Assembly (NCBI GenBank): GCA_012861695.1
Contig: JAAOOA010000010.1
Coordinates: 374,501-438,500, forward strand
Reading direction: 5' to 3'
DNA: 64,000 nucleotides
Source: Trematomus loennbergii
Lineage: Eukaryota; Chordata; Actinopteri; Perciformes; Nototheniidae
The notes below the pieces were generated by a model. It ran no database searches and was not told the DNA's origin. It saw nothing but the letters and a program-made list of their open reading frames with translations. The translations under genes and the position numbers were made by a program. Below are positions 1 through 13,235 of the stretch, in pieces (the stretch's first letter is position 1; each line of letters begins with the position of its first letter).

Positions 1-3000
1 TCTCCTATAGGCAGTGACTGTAACTTGCTGATATCTAATGATTTGTAAAAATAGCAGATACTGTAAATGGAGTTGTATCATATTATATATTTACACTTCT
101 ATTGGCCTAATATATGTCTGCTGGTCAATGGAAGAGGGTTTGACTCTTTTCTTTCAATATGTAATAAGTACATGCTATTCTTTGCCTGTCTTTTTTTCTG
201 TTTCTCTGATAGCTTATCATATTGCTTTAATTATAATGATATTTGAATGAGAATCATACCTTTTGAAGACTTTCATGCAAATGATTTCCAATGATTGCAT
301 TGTCATGTGCATGTTAATACAGATAAAGAGGGACACCTGTATCCAGAGGGAGACTCCACACAGACATTACCTCCCTGCTTTCTTCACGTTTTCACTGAAA
401 GACAACTCTAATTTTAAATTGACAAATGTAGCATGAAAGATGTTGGCAGCGCTGCGCTCTGCTTTATCTGAGCGCTGTCTCATCGTCTCCTCGAAGGATT
501 AGGAGAATAAATATGTGAGCTACTGTTGTGCAGGGAATTATTGTACACTCAGGCTTGTTGGTTGCCAGGAACACTACGGAGAATGAAATGGTTGAGTGAT
601 GCTGGGGTCTGCTAGCCCTTCACCCCCTCACGCCTGGTCCTCTTACCGTGCTCAGGCACCTCCTGTCCTGCCCAGATCACCCACTCCTCATCCGCATTAA
701 TTGGCTGTCAAAAATGTGCTGAATTAACGGATTAATGAGCATGGATTTGAATCCTAAATTTGGCAAAGGGGGGATGTTTCCCTGCCGTGGCGCAGCTCCC
801 CCTGCCTCCCCTCTCGTGTGCGCAGGCCTGTTACAGATATGCATCCAGGACATTTGAGCGGATTGCATTTCATTAGTTTGATTTGAGCGGACAGCACTAA
901 GCTGCTGAGGGCTCTGCGCTGACAGCTAATTACAGGAATCAGCCTTGTCCACTGATAGAGAACAATGGGCTGGGATGAGCCCGCCTTGCCAGGGGACCGG
1001 CCCTGCATACAGGCCCAGCATTGGCTCCATACAGTCCCCAGTATGGAGAACCATTACTTGTGTTAAAGGATATGGAAAGCCTAATTGAGTGCTACCTTCT
1101 TCCCCTGCTCCAAACTCTATTTTGAGAAAGAAACTGAAAGAATGATAGAGAGATAGGAAAAATGGCCTTCCTAGCAAGCTGAAGCATCCCCCCCATCCAC
1201 CACACACACCTCCCCACCAACTGCCCCCACTCCCCGCCAATCCCTGCTTCCCTCTAACCCACAGCCTCCTCCATCCCCTGGCCGGCTGACCGGCTGCGTG
1301 CATGGGTCTGTCCATAACTCTGTCCATCTTTAAATCGTCAACATTAAAACATGCCGCTCACTCATGTGAACACTTTCCCCCTTAAAAGAGAATTAAATGG
1401 ATTAGCGCAAACGTCAGTAAATTTAGCGGTGCATTACCCTTGCAACATTCCAAATGGCAGATCGCAGTCAGACAACAGGATTAGCTGAGTTCCTGCTCCC
1501 TGTCTGCCGTAATCTTTTGTCGGGAATCATGTTGTTTCTCTCCCTCTGTTCTTCCGCTGACCACGCACAGAAGAAGTTTTCTTTTATTCCACCTCTAATT
1601 ATCAACTTTGTTAGTAAAGCTGAGCAAAAGTACTTTGGATCCACTGTGTTCCTTACAGCCACAGTACTGAGGGTAGAGGCACTTTTAGACAGGATCTCTG
1701 TCCGTCCTCTGCCTCGTTTGGGAGGCATTGATATGGCCAGTGGCTAGTGGCCAGGTGCGCTGACACAGACTATTATTTTGGGAGCATCATCTCTCAGCTT
1801 TTTGTGCCATTTTCAGGTCAGGCCTTTAGGTCATTTTACCCTACAGATTCTACCAGTCTATTTTCTGGTCGGCTGATGGAAGGTAATGACTGAGAGGCTG
1901 ATGGTGTTGCTGGCTGTGCTGCATGTGACCATGTCATCTCAGCTCAGTGACAGGCCAGCGTCTGCCAGGGGAGCACCGAGGAGGAGGCAGAGCCTAACGC
2001 GTGGTCCGGGGGGTCAATGTGAGGTGGCCCCTGCTCTGACTGACAGGACACCGGGGTTTGTTAGCGAGATTTGTCCCTGCCGTGGATCTCCTGTCGGCCC
2101 GGTTGTGGCACTCGTGTCAATTTGCACCCCACGCATGTCGCCAGTCTCGCTGACAGGTGAGCGGTGGTATGGCGTCCTGTCCGCCTAATTGTACCCCGCA
2201 GTCCTGCCTATGTGTGGGTGCACCGAGGATGGCTTGGGCCCGGGCCTGTTAGCGCCCTGCTCGCCCTGGCGGCCAGGCCCAGAGCAGCCTCCTCAGCATG
2301 GGAGTAATCCAAGGTGAGGGCCTGTCGTTGTGTCAGCTGGTTGTCTACCATCTGCAGAGAATGATGGACACACCGCCCCGCACAACACCCAGATATGTAT
2401 TCTGAGACTAACCCTGCACATGGGGGTGTGCACAGCAAGCATGCTCATGCAAACATACACAAACACCCGCACACAACACATGCAAACAATAAATCAAACC
2501 ACATTTACATGAAATCCAGGGAGAGGAAGATAGATACACATGCATTTATGTCATGCATGCATGCTGTATTCTTTAGGGAATCTAAGGCTTTCAGTGGTGG
2601 GGGGAAGGGGAGGGGTAAGTTGTAATTGTCAAATTGTCCATCTTTGAATTCCCCAAAGAACTTTGTATGTAAATATGTTGAACCAAATTCTTAAGCAATT
2701 GTTTCCCAGCTACGATACTTGATAAATGGGCAAAATATAATTTCAGATGACTCAAACTGCAGCCATCCCTCACAGAACACACACTGTTGTCATGTAAGCT
2801 GTCTCCCTAAATATTAAAAAGAATGTGACAGACAACATGAAATCTCTTTGTAATCGAGCATTTTATTAAAAATCTTTCCAAAAGGCATCAATGATTTTCG
2901 CTTGTTTGATGAACAGTGTGCAGAGGGTGTGTGAGGCGTGTGTCTGATTGAGGGGGAGGGGGGGTGTGAGGGATAGTCGGGGAGGTGTGCCATTTCCTGG

Positions 3001-3134
3001 CTCATGAAGGCCTCGGTGCCAGCTGCGCAGGGCTGGTGCTGCTTCCTGGGGGCAGATGCCTGCAGTGCTGCCTCCATGATCCCAGCTCTGTTCCTGTACC
3101 AGCCCCTGCAGTCTGCTTCAGCCCCCAGGGGTAA
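1..3134. other. Noncoding DNA, possible conserved noncoding elements
   Basis: No coding exon is recognisable; the open frames here are short and lack domain-like composition. Between about 640 and 1000 and between about 1330 and 1650 the sequence is non-repetitive and rich in TAAT/ATTA homeodomain-type cores (for example TAATTGGCTGTC, GGATTAATGAGC, CAGCTAATTACAG, CCTCTAATTATC). This is the texture seen in vertebrate developmental enhancers. Conservation cannot be judged from one sequence, so the enhancer reading is inference only. 2450-2560 is CA-rich and 2930-2975 is G-rich. Confidence 0.35.
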
Positions 3135-3161
3135 GGGGGGGGGGGGGGGGGGGGGGGGGGG
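3135..3161. repeat. Poly-G tract (27 G)
   Basis: An uninterrupted run of G followed directly by GTAACACACAC. It could form a G-quadruplex, or its length could be an assembly artefact. A CA microsatellite follows about 100 bp later. Confidence 0.9.
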
Positions 3162-3260
3162 TAACACACACGCATAAACAGATACACCCCTCTAAAGCTT
3201 GTGCGTGCACAGTCACACAGAGTACATACGACTGGAAGTGCAAATACACACAATTTCTCA

Positions 3261-3264
<4 letters not shown>

Positions 3265-3347
<83 letters not shown>

Positions 3348-3355
3348 ACACACAC
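3265..3355. repeat. (CA)n microsatellite
   Basis: About 40 AC dinucleotides with one CC interruption near the right end. The Thr/His and Cys/Val open frames across it are repeat artefacts. Confidence 0.97.
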
Positions 3356-4596
3356 CTCCTAGGCTCTGGACCATTAATTAGGCAGCCTCCAAGTCTGCCA
3401 CACCATGGTATACCTCCATCACACGCTGGAAAACAGGCAGAGCGGATGGAAAGTAGGATCTGCACACACGCTGCAGAGAGAGGACGAGCGGGAGGACCTG
3501 GACAACAGAGAGAGAGGAAGAAAAGAAAAGATTCCAGTCGCTTTTACGCCTCTGAACATCAGTTCCTCCTCGCCTTCACCAACCCCCTCCTCTCCAGGCA
3601 CACAGTTACTGACACCACACTGACATCCAGAGGTCCCGTCTGGTACTGCAGACCCCCCCCCACCACACCGCCACACCACCACGAGGCTATAAATAGGCTC
3701 TAATTAACCACAGCAATATAGCTTTGGAGATGTTGTTTTGGAGCGGGGGAATGTTTATTGTCTTTTATCTACAGAATTGGATCCTCCCTGGGACTGAAAG
3801 AGGGTTGCAGGTCTTTTTGCATTTTTAACATAATATGCACATGCAAGCCAGGGTGTGAACATGGCAAGCTGCATGAGTGAGGGCGTGAAGGAGCCAGTGT
3901 CAGGCTGGTGCTTTATTCTTACTGTGGGCATGATGTGAAAATGCCTGATGTAAGTTCTTATCCGAGCACAATTGTTAATAATTCCGGTATTGACAGTTGC
4001 TGCTGCCTGATTCTGTGTTAAAGAGTTGCAAACTTTAAACAATGTCATGAGTTGGGATTGGGTGTCAGATGTTGCTCTTCAGACTCTGCAATAATGATTA
4101 AAGTGGACATGGCACAAAACATCGGCAATCAGCTGATTTTAAAATGCCACTATTTCCTATGCCAGGTCTATTTTGGTCACATGATATTAATAGTGATATT
4201 AATGCTTGATTGTCACTGAACTTCCACTGGTCCGATGTTAATAAGAAGACTGTTAAAGGACATGACCCATGTTTACATCCTTTTCTGTGAATCCAACATG
4301 TAAGTCTAAAGTCCCTCCCTACATCAAATCATCAACTGAATAACAGCAAATCAGACTGAATAGAATCATGGGCTCACCCCCTTTTATTGTACCATGTGCA
4401 ATGATTATAAAGTGGAATCTAATCTTTTACTTTTTCTTCTTGAAATGGATTCATTGAGAGGTTGAGATTGTAAAACAACCTAAGATTAAGTTGTGCTTTA
4501 GGCTTGTGTTGTTAATGTTAAGTTACTAAATGAAGATGTTTTTTTACTAACTTTAATAACAAATTTGACACGAAAAATAATCTGCTTTTTAAGTAG
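3356..4596. other. Unique noncoding DNA
   Basis: No gene, RNA or transposon end recognised. There is a short C-rich run near 3652-3680. The remainder is AT-rich single-copy-looking sequence. Confidence 0.5.
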
Positions 4597-4690
4597 CAAT
4601 GATGTGTGTGCAAAGGCAGCTTCAATGATGTGTGTGCAAAGGCAGCTTCAATGATGTGTGTGCAAAGGCAGCTTCAATGATGAGTGATTT
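4597..4690. repeat. 26-bp tandem repeat, about 3.5 copies
   Basis: The unit CAATGATGTGTGTGCAAAGG plus CAGCTT is repeated exactly at 4597, 4623 and 4649. A fourth, decayed copy starts at 4675 (CAATGATGAGTG). It lies just upstream of the large minisatellite. Confidence 0.95.
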
Positions 4691-4777
4691 CAAAGGTCTG
4701 CACCGCAATATTGAACTCTTGAAACTACAATCAAATCACACATGATGTTTTATTCAATCATACATCTTTGGATCTAA

Positions 4778-6172
4778 GCTTGTTGTTCCTCTCTGCTTGT
4801 TGTTCCCTCTGCTTGTTGTTCCTCTCTGCTTGTTGTTCCTCTCTGCTTGTTGTTCCTCTCTGCTTGTTGTTCCTCTCTTGTTGTTCCTCTCTGCTTGTTG
4901 TTCCTCTCTTGTTGTTCCTCTCTGCTTGTTGTTCCTCTCTGCTTGTTGTTCCTCTCTGCTTGTTGTTCCTCTCTTGTTGTTCCTCTCTGCTTGTTGTTCC
5001 TCTCTGCTTGTTGTTCCTCTCTGCTTGTTGTTCCTCTCTTGTTGTTCCTCTCTGCTTGTTGTTCCTCTCTGCTTGTTGTTCCTCTCTGTTGTTGTTCCTC
5101 TCTGCTTGTTGTTCCTCTCTGCTTGTTGTTCTCTCTGCTTGTTGTTCCTCTCTGCTTGTTGTTCCTCTCTGCTTGTTGTTCTTTTCTGCTTGTTGTTCCT
5201 CTCTGCTTGTTGTTCCTCTCTGCTTGTTGTTTCCTCTCTGCTTGTTGTTCCTCTCTTGTTGTTCCTCTCTGCTTGTTGTTCCTCTCTGCTTGTTGTTTCT
5301 CTCTTGTTGTTCCTCTCTGCTTGTTGTTCCTCTCTGCTTGTTGTTCCTCTCTTGTTGTTCCTCTCTGCTTGTTGTTCCTCTCTGCTTGTTGTTCCTCTCT
5401 GCTTGTTGTTCCTCTCTTGTTGTTCCTCTCTGCTTGTTGTTCCTCTCTGCTTGTTTTTCTCTCTTGTTGTTCCTCTCTGCTTGTTGTTCCTCTCTGCTTG
5501 TTGTTCCTCTCTTGTTGTTCCTCTCTGCTTGTTGTTCCTCTCTGCTTGTTGTTCCTCTCTGCTTGTTGTTCCTCTCTTGTTGTTCCTCTCTGCTTGTTGT
5601 TCCTCTCTGCTTGTTGTTCCTCTCTTGTTGTTCCTCTCTGCTTGTTGTTCCTCTCTGCTTGTTGTTCTTTTCTGCTTGTTGTTCCTCTCTGCTTGTTGTT
5701 CCTCTCTGCTTGTTGTTCCTCTCTTGTTGTTCCTCTCTGCTTGTTGTTCTTTTCTGCTTGTTGTTCCTCTCTGCTTGTTGTTCTCTCTGCTTGTTGTTCC
5801 TCTCTGCTTGTTGTTCCTCTCTTGTTGTTCCTCTCTGCTTGTTGTTCCTCTCTGCTTGTTGTTCTCTCTGCTTGTTGTTCCTCTCTGTTGTTCCTCTCTG
5901 CTTGTGTTCTTTTCTGCTTGTTGTTCCTCTCTGCTTGTTGTTCCTCTCTGCTTGTTGTTCCTCTCTGCTTGTTGTTCCTCTCTGCTTGTTGTTCCTCTCT
6001 GCTTGTTGTTCCTCTCTGCTTGTTGTTCCTCTCTTGTTGTTCCTCTCTGCTTGTTGTTCTTTGCTTGTTGTTCCTCTCTGCTTGTTGTTCCTCTCTGCTT
6101 GTTGTTCCTCTCTGCTTGTTGTTCCTCTCTGCTTGTTGTTCCTCTCTGCTTGTTGTTCCTCTCTGCTTGTTC
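4778..6172. repeat. Large 17-bp/14-bp minisatellite
   Basis: About 1.4 kb built from the 17-bp unit CTCTCTGCTTGTTGTTC interspersed with a 14-bp form CTCTCTTGTTGTTC lacking three bases, giving roughly 85 units. Rare variants carry CTTTTC or lose one or two bases. Neither unit has a stop codon in any frame, so long open frames of about 480 codons run on both strands (Leu/Cys/Ser-rich on +, Glu/Gln/Arg/Asn-rich on -). They cycle because 17 is not a multiple of three. They have no non-repeat domain and are not called as genes. Confidence 0.97.
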
Positions 6173-8667
6173 ATTATCATCGCTTTCAAAATGGTATCAT
6201 CCATTCAACGACTAATACTAATACATAGCATGTATAGAACCCTTTTCCCAGTGCTCGGACTTGCAGAAAGGGAAAGAAATGAAATGGTATTATGATCTTA
6301 GATTTGAATACAGTCAGTCCTGCACAACCCTCCGAATTGTTGCACATTGTACACAAAAGCTCCATCTTATATCTTCACAGCCTTCCACTTGTCATGACAA
6401 TACTGCATATATTTGATTTGATTATATGTAACACATACAAAGACAGAAAGGAGAATACGTAGCAACATTTCTTTGACTAGTACTATTATAAAAGCTATAT
6501 TAGAAACAATGTTAACTATTGCACAAAGAAAAAATGAAGACAATATTTACACAAAATATAATTATGTGAGGAACTGAGAACAGTCAAATATAATAAAATA
6601 TGACAAATACTATATCATATATATTCAAAGTGTAGCGCTGTGCAGGTTTAAAAGAGGTAGTGTGGAGCAGAAATATGCAACATGTTTTACAATATGAAAT
6701 AGAACAAGATACCGTTGGCATGATGTCCAATGTAATGCTCCAAACATGTGTTAACCTTCTTGGCAATAAACCTGCTTCCGATTTGGTGTGAGGAATGGTC
6801 TGCAGCCATGTAAAGGTATCAGCTGGGTCGGGGTCTTATTGATGGCTGAGGAGAAGGCAGAGTGAGTCTGACAGTGTGGAGCTCTCTGTGGCTGCTGTCT
6901 GAGCGCGTGTTTCGCCCATGTGGGGCAGACATGCTCATGGTGCACTGATTTCCGATAGGTCTTCACCTCCTCTGCTGCTCATGGCCTGCGGCTCCTTCCT
7001 CCTTCTCCTCCTCCTCCTCTGTGCTCAATCAATTGACTGACGCCGCTGACCAGCTCCCACAGCACACTGCCGTGGGGGGGAGTTCTTAGAGACGTGTGTG
7101 TGTGGGGTGTGTGTCTGCATCCTCCAGATACCTCCAGTGGAGCTGTACATGCCGTAATGTTTGAATCATCTACGAACAATCTGCAAAATACAAAGACTTC
7201 CAGGATAATAACCTGTACAGCGGACTCTCGGCAGCAGAGTTACTTGTGTTGAACAAAAATATATTTCTTAATATTTTGCTGACATTTATTGTTTAAATGA
7301 AAACTCCTCTCTGATTATTCTTGGAGTACCGACCTGGCTACTAGCACAGAGACAGAATGTGCTGTACATGAGAGGCACCTTCAGTGTGAGGCTTCTCGAC
7401 GTTGAGAGAGTCCACAAGCTTACATGTTTGCCCTGTAGACAAGAAGATTTGAAGTCCCTGGGGAATACATTTGTTTAAGGTTAAGTCACTAGAAGGGATA
7501 ATAATGACAGTTGGTTCATCCACAACACAGCGCATACATCGATTAAATTATTGATGTTTAAGTGTGTCATACAATTTCATTGTGCACAGAAGAGAGGGGT
7601 CTTAATGTATACTAGTGATTTCAAGGAATAGGGATGTTGCAATATAGTGAAAACATCACACATGGTTCCCAATTGTTGAAGACAGAACACATTACATGAA
7701 AAATGTAATGTAAAAAAAAGCAAAATACATCATTACAAGCAAAACGAATATACATTGACATGAAATCAATTAGATAATAGAAATAACATGTAATAACCAG
7801 TACCATTTAAACTGTAAATACATTGAAAATAAAATAGACATTTAAGGAATAATATTTATTAAAATTCAAAATGTAAGGCTAAAATTATAATAATATTAGT
7901 TAAGGTATAAATACTACAATTCCAACACACCACATTAAAGGATACATAGAGGAACAAACTAGCATGCTCATATCCAACATTTTATGAATTCAAGAATTTC
8001 ATTATTTGGCAAATTTGATGTAAGTTGATAACAAAACATCATATTTTGTCCGCTCATCATTGGATATTATTATTTAAGTATGCACACTGTGGATAAAAGA
8101 TAAATGAAGAGAAGCAGGGTGCTCTCTGAAATGTAGAGATTTGTATAGCAACAGACAACAACCTCACAGATTGACCTGAGTACAGCACCGCCTGCAGGAC
8201 ATGGATTCAATTACTCTCCACAGCTGGATACAGCTGTCCTCAACACAACAGAGCCTTAAAGAAGTGCACAGGTTTTTAGAGCATTATATAGTGTGCACAG
8301 CATTTAGCAGGCCATGTTTCAGCAGAGGTTGCTTATGAACACACACATACACAACTACAGGTGGGTACAGATTGTTAACTACTGCACTATTGAGTGAAAA
8401 AACACACATAATTGACACATTTCTGAGGATAAGTGCAAAGATTAATGTCAAATATGTCCAGATCAATTTGGTGATATATTTACATTTTCCCACACTCACA
8501 GCTGTGATTCCAAAACCTTCTGAGGAACAAAACACACGGCGGGTTTGTTCAACTGCTTTTCTGTAGAGAGGCTTCACCTCGGAGACAGGGAGGTGTAGGT
8601 ACCAGGTGTGTGAGGGAGAGGACCTCCTCTGGGACCGAAGGTGCCTGCTGTCATGGCCACAGCACAG
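6173..8667. other. AT-rich noncoding DNA
   Basis: No coding region, RNA gene or transposon terminus recognised. A short GT-rich patch lies at 7095-7115. From 7600 to 8100 the sequence is strongly AT-rich. Confidence 0.5.
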
Positions 8668-8694
8668 GTGTGTGTGTGTGTGTGTGTGTGTGTG

Positions 8695-8753
<59 letters not shown>
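8668..8753. repeat. (GT)n microsatellite
   Basis: About 42 GT dinucleotides with one TTGT interruption at about 8695. Confidence 0.97.
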
Positions 8754-8754
<1 letters not shown>

Positions 8755-8990
8755 CCCCAACCCAGGGGAGCTGGTCAGCTGTTATTTCATGCAGGAGATT
8801 ACACAGCTTAATCAGGCAGCCGGATCAGGTGCAGCTGATGCTGTAGAGGCTCAATACACACGTACACACACACATACACACACCTCCCTTTACACCCAAT
8901 TAGCCCTGTTACTAGGCCCTCTATGCCTAGGGACCACAGAAATATACAGGTAAGCACAGCCGGTAGCATACAGGTAGCATAATTGTCACA

Positions 8991-9124
<134 letters not shown>

Positions 9125-9184
9125 TTTTTGAAACAATAAAAACAGATTCCATCCAGTTTGGTCAATTCCAGATGTCATGCAGGC

Positions 9185-9200
9185 TATATATATATATATA
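9185..9200. repeat. (TA)n tract
   Basis: Eight alternating TA dinucleotides about 65 bp after the long CA run. Confidence 0.9.
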
Positions 9201-9884
9201 CTGCACATGGCTACTTTTTCATACATAATGAATACAAGCAGTCAGATAAATACGAACTCTTTTTTATTATTTAGAAGGTGCATCAGAATGAGGGCACACT
9301 TGGACATGAAAGGCACTTCCAGGCATGCATACGTTTAAAACAAAATCCTTTTCTTCGGTCGGGCACATCTGTGCCCGAGGCTGCATACACTCGGCCCGGT
9401 CTAATGAGTGATGTCTTTACCTCTTTGCGTTTCACTTAAAGGACCCTGAGCTGCCCTCTGTGCCTGTGTCAGCTTCACTCTAAATATTACAATTGGCATT
9501 GCACATGAATACAGTATATCAGAACATTTGAGATTATTTAAATACAAAAATATACAACAACAAATAAATAAAGTGCTTTTGCAATACAATACAGCTTCAT
9601 GACAATAACCAGGCCCAATATTACTAAAGGTCCCTCACATGACTGAGTGTTTCAGCATCAGCTAAATCATACTTTGGGTGTATATCCTGATGAACCCCAT
9701 CGGCCAAACAACTGTCTGTCAGTATCCCCAAAATAATCACAAATCACTGTTTTTATCAAAGATTTATCAAACTCCTCCTATACTTTGATCTTTCAAAGCT
9801 ATGGTAAAAGGGAATGTTCAGTCAATAAAATGACTTCAATTGTTAAAGTGAGAATTCCCAACTGAACCAAGGTGCAGTGGCGAC
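9201..9884. other. Noncoding DNA
   Basis: No gene or repeat boundary recognised. AT-rich, with several AATAAA-like strings near 9555-9575 that cannot be tied to a transcript. Confidence 0.45.
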
Positions 9885-10745
9885 TGGTCATTAGGGGCAG
9901 GTGGGGCACAGCCCCACCTAGTGTCAGCAGAAAGTATTACACATAATGATTACAAAAAATGCAAAGAGATGCAAAAAAAGAAATAAAAAAAATATAAAAT
10001 ATATTTTAAGGTCATGTTTAATCATCTGATTCGTCTGTACATTGCTGTTTTAGTCTGTGTTCTTCTAATTAGTGTCTACAGTGCCGTTTTGAGCCATATG
10101 GGACAAAACCTGATCATGCCCCACCCTCTCACTGTCAAAGTGAACGGTGACTGTAAAAACTACACTGCGCATGCTCAGAGTATTTTTCAATGTAATGTGT
10201 GTGGCAAAAAAAAAAAGAGCAGAGGGGCACGAGCTGCCATCCCCACCATACGTCATCTCACATCATTCAGAGCTGATTGGCTGTAAGTACGTGTGCCGCG
10301 AAAAGTGTGCTGTGTGAAGAGGAGACGAGAGAGCTGCAGTGACGCGTCCTAAAACCACCACTTTTGTACATATAAAAACGCCACTGCCAAGGTGTGAACA
10401 AACGTTGTTGAGTGTGTTGTTTGTTATAAGTGTACAGACTAACTGGAATAGTAATTATTTCAATACCAGAGAAAGTGCAACTGGGGGTGAAAATGGTGAA
10501 ACAGAAGAAAGATGCCCCGTCAGTCAAATGGGCATACTTTGGTTCCTGTCAACAAAATACAGGACAAAATGAAACTCAAAGTAAATAGAATTGAAAATAG
10601 CATATTAGCAGTGGAACAAGCGAAGTTTGACACTGAGCATTCCAGTGAGCGTGTGTGTGTCGGAGAGAAAGACGTGTAGCTGTTCCAACTGAGGGGTGTC
10701 AGGTTAGCAGTTAGCATGATCACAGTGAACACATTGTAAACAGGC
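9885..10745 (+). mobile_element. hAT-like transposon remnant
   Basis: It starts with a hAT-type terminus, CAGTGGCGACTGGTCATT (9886), followed by GGGGCAGGTGGGGCACAGCC. An internal region contains a short BED-like peptide start (see 10493). A matching right end could not be found, so the right boundary is a guess and the copy is presumed truncated or diverged. Confidence 0.4.
10493..10588 (+). pseudogene. BED-finger-like transposase N-terminus, truncated
   Basis: A 31-codon frame, MVKQKKDAPSVKWAYFGSCQ..., ends at TAG. The SVKWAYF string resembles the start of a BED zinc finger (S-x-V/K-W-x-Y-F) as found at the N-terminus of hAT transposases. The Cys/His half of the finger is absent, so it is a broken remnant if the assignment is correct. 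Its position inside a CAGTGGCG-ended element supports a hAT origin. Confidence 0.3.
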
Positions 10746-10989
10746 GTTTGTAATTAGACAGAAGTGGACCCTTCCCCACTTCATACCCTATACTTCAGGA
10801 ATTCTTGCTATGACCACACACATCGTCATAATTCGATTTTCAGGTATATTTTGTTGAATAAATATTTAAGAAGACCTTTACTGAGCAGACAGAAAATCTT
10901 GTGTTCTTTATTACATATTAAATACTAATTGTAACCAGGGTAAATGTTGCAGTTCGTCATGATTTTTGCCCCGAAATAATCCTGCATTC

Positions 10990-11915
10990 AAAATGTTAGT
11001 CAAGTAAAAGTACAAAAGTATTAGCATCAAAATATATTTCAAGTACCAAAAGTAAAAGTAGTCATTGTCCATTTCAGATAATATATATGATATGTTTTAT
11101 AATGATTGATCATGAAAGTGTTCTCAAAGCTGGTAAAGGTGCAGCTAGTTTGAATGACTTTGTATACTGCAGGGTAGCTTGTGATTTACTCCAGGTGGAA
11201 CTAAAGTCTGATTTAACACTTGATTATATTTCACATCATTCATCCACATCTGTGAAGTAACTAAAGGTATTAATACATGTAGTGGAGAAAAGTACACCAT
11301 TTACCTCTGAAATGTAGTAGAGTAGTACAAAGTATCATAAAATGGAAATACTCAAGTAATGTAAAAGTATCTCAAAATTATACTTAATTTGGACCTGTCA
11401 TGCTATATTTGAATAATATAGTGTAGGGCCATACCTATAAAGGCATATTTATACTTTTTTTTCTTCAAAATACCAAACAGATCATGCATTTTAGCCTCAT
11501 TTCGCTCAATTTGCACTTTTTTTAGCTCTGTTTGTGCAGGGCTGATTCTGTGAGAACAGCACCACCTACAGGCCTGGCATATGTACTACAGCGTCTCCAG
11601 CGCTTTCGAACGGCAATGGCCGTGGCTGTCTCCTCCTGATTGGTGGAGTTGGCCCAATAGCCGTAGCGCCACCGTCCTGACGTCAGGACAGTGTTCAAAT
11701 CTGGATCAGTTTTTATCAGATCCGTTGCAGCCCCTTTTTTAGAGATTTGGGTATGGAGGAAAATAGAGAGGGTTGTGTTTTCTGACACTTGGTGAGTTCC
11801 CTGGAACACCGGGGACACATATTCATGTAAAAGACGTACACAAGTGCATTTTGCATGATAGGTCCCCTTTAAGTACAGTACTTGAGTAAATGTACTTAGT
11901 TACTTCCCACCTCTG
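10990..11915. mobile_element. Non-autonomous hAT MITE, interrupted
   Basis: The sequence has the recurring texture of a very common teleost repeat: AAGTAAAAGTAC, AAAGTATTAGCATC, GTAGTGGAG and GTACAGTACTTGAGTAAATG. It ends at CCCACCTCTG, whose complement CAGAGGTGGG is a hAT-style terminus. A TTAA-type element (11388-11868) splits it. A fragment of the same family sits at about 17880-17987. The left end is diffuse. Confidence 0.6.
11388..11868. mobile_element. TTAA-target MITE (Kolobok-like?)
   Basis: The termini are TTTGGACCTGTCATGCT and GCATGATAGGTCCCCT, inverted copies of each other. They are flanked on both sides by TTAA (11384-11387 and 11869-11872). Removing it and one TTAA restores TACTTAAGTACAGTAC of the surrounding hAT MITE. 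GGACCTATCATGC ends with TTAA targets are common in fish; the Kolobok assignment is inferred. No transposase is present. Confidence 0.65.
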
Positions 11916-12114
11916 TAACCCAGGACCTGGACTGTTACTGAGGCAGACTGCGTCTCCTGAGAGCTCACAGAATCACAGCTTTCAGCTCTATCTTTATTTT
12001 CCTAATACAGCGTCTCTACCTCTCCTCCTCTGAAGCCTCTCTATCTGGAGATTAATTAAATGGCTCCACAGCCAGCGCCACATCAGCCATCATCGCTCTC
12101 ACCATCAGCTTCCT

Positions 12115-12116
<2 letters not shown>

Positions 12117-12160
<44 letters not shown>
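12117..12160. repeat. (GT)n microsatellite
   Basis: About 22 GT dinucleotides. Confidence 0.97.
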
Positions 12161-12161
<1 letters not shown>

Positions 12162-12321
12162 CATGTGTGTGTTTACCTATTTGTGACCTAATACAATGTG
12201 TCTGTCCAATTATAATTAAACGTATTCACTGTTCATGTGTGTGTCCAAATGCTGTTTATGTGTACAGAATTTGTGTATTCTGTGTGTGTTTCTGTAGGAT
12301 GAACCACACTCTAGTTAGTAG

Positions 12322-12440
<119 letters not shown>

Positions 12441-12896
12441 GGGGTGTCTGATCTGAGTGTTTATTGTTTGCCATTATTGTTGTCATTATGGCTGGTGCAA
12501 TGGTGTGTGTGCTCCAGCCGGTCTCATCACCCCCCCTCCCTCTCCGTGCTTTTCCAGTTGTCAATTTAGCGTACAGACTCCTCTTAAGAATTTCCCCCGC
12601 TGTCACACCGCTGAAGGCTTCCTCTATCCTCTTCTTCAGCTTTCCCTCTTTCTTCTTTGTCCTTTCCAGTTTTTCGCTAAGCTTTAAGGCAGTGTGTGGA
12701 CATTATGTGTGCCTGTGTGTGTAGGGGTGGGGGGTCAGTGGAGCTGGCAGCTCAGACTCGACTTTTCAGGCCTTAATTGAGACATACTGTCTGACTGACA
12801 AACATTTGCATGCGGTGTGTTTTTCAGGATGTGCATTTTTTTTCAGTTGCTAGCCACTCTGTTAATCAGCTCTTCGTCACTCACGTGAAGAAATGT

Positions 12897-12909
12897 GCAC
12901 ACACACAAA

Positions 12910-12993
<84 letters not shown>
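12897..12993. repeat. (CA)n microsatellite
   Basis: About 45 CA dinucleotides with two AAAC interruptions at the left end. Confidence 0.97.
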
Positions 12994-12996
<3 letters not shown>

Positions 12997-13235
12997 TGTC
13001 GAGTCTCAATTTGTCTATCAACAGTATGCACACACATACAGCACATACTGTCCAACTGCATTAGGGGATGATGTTTCTCTCCACTCTCTTCCACACTGGA
13101 CCTTTATCTGACTAAAACTAGAACTAAAACTGAAACTAAGACAAATACTTTTTGAACTAGAGCAGCTTTGTAAGGCTAGACTAAATGCTAACAATGTCAA
13201 CATGCAAAAGACAAAGCTTCATGAACTCTGGGTCA

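Noticed and set aside
3118..3465. Open frames across CA/GT microsatellites (also 8808-9226, 12119-12606, 12810-13094)
   Set aside because: Dinucleotide repeats give stop-free Cys/Val or Thr/His frames; there is no other coding evidence.
4768..6295. Three overlapping plus-strand frames and one minus-strand frame of more than 470 codons
   Set aside because: They arise only because the 17/14-bp minisatellite lacks stop codons; the peptides are pure repeat and all frames are equally open.
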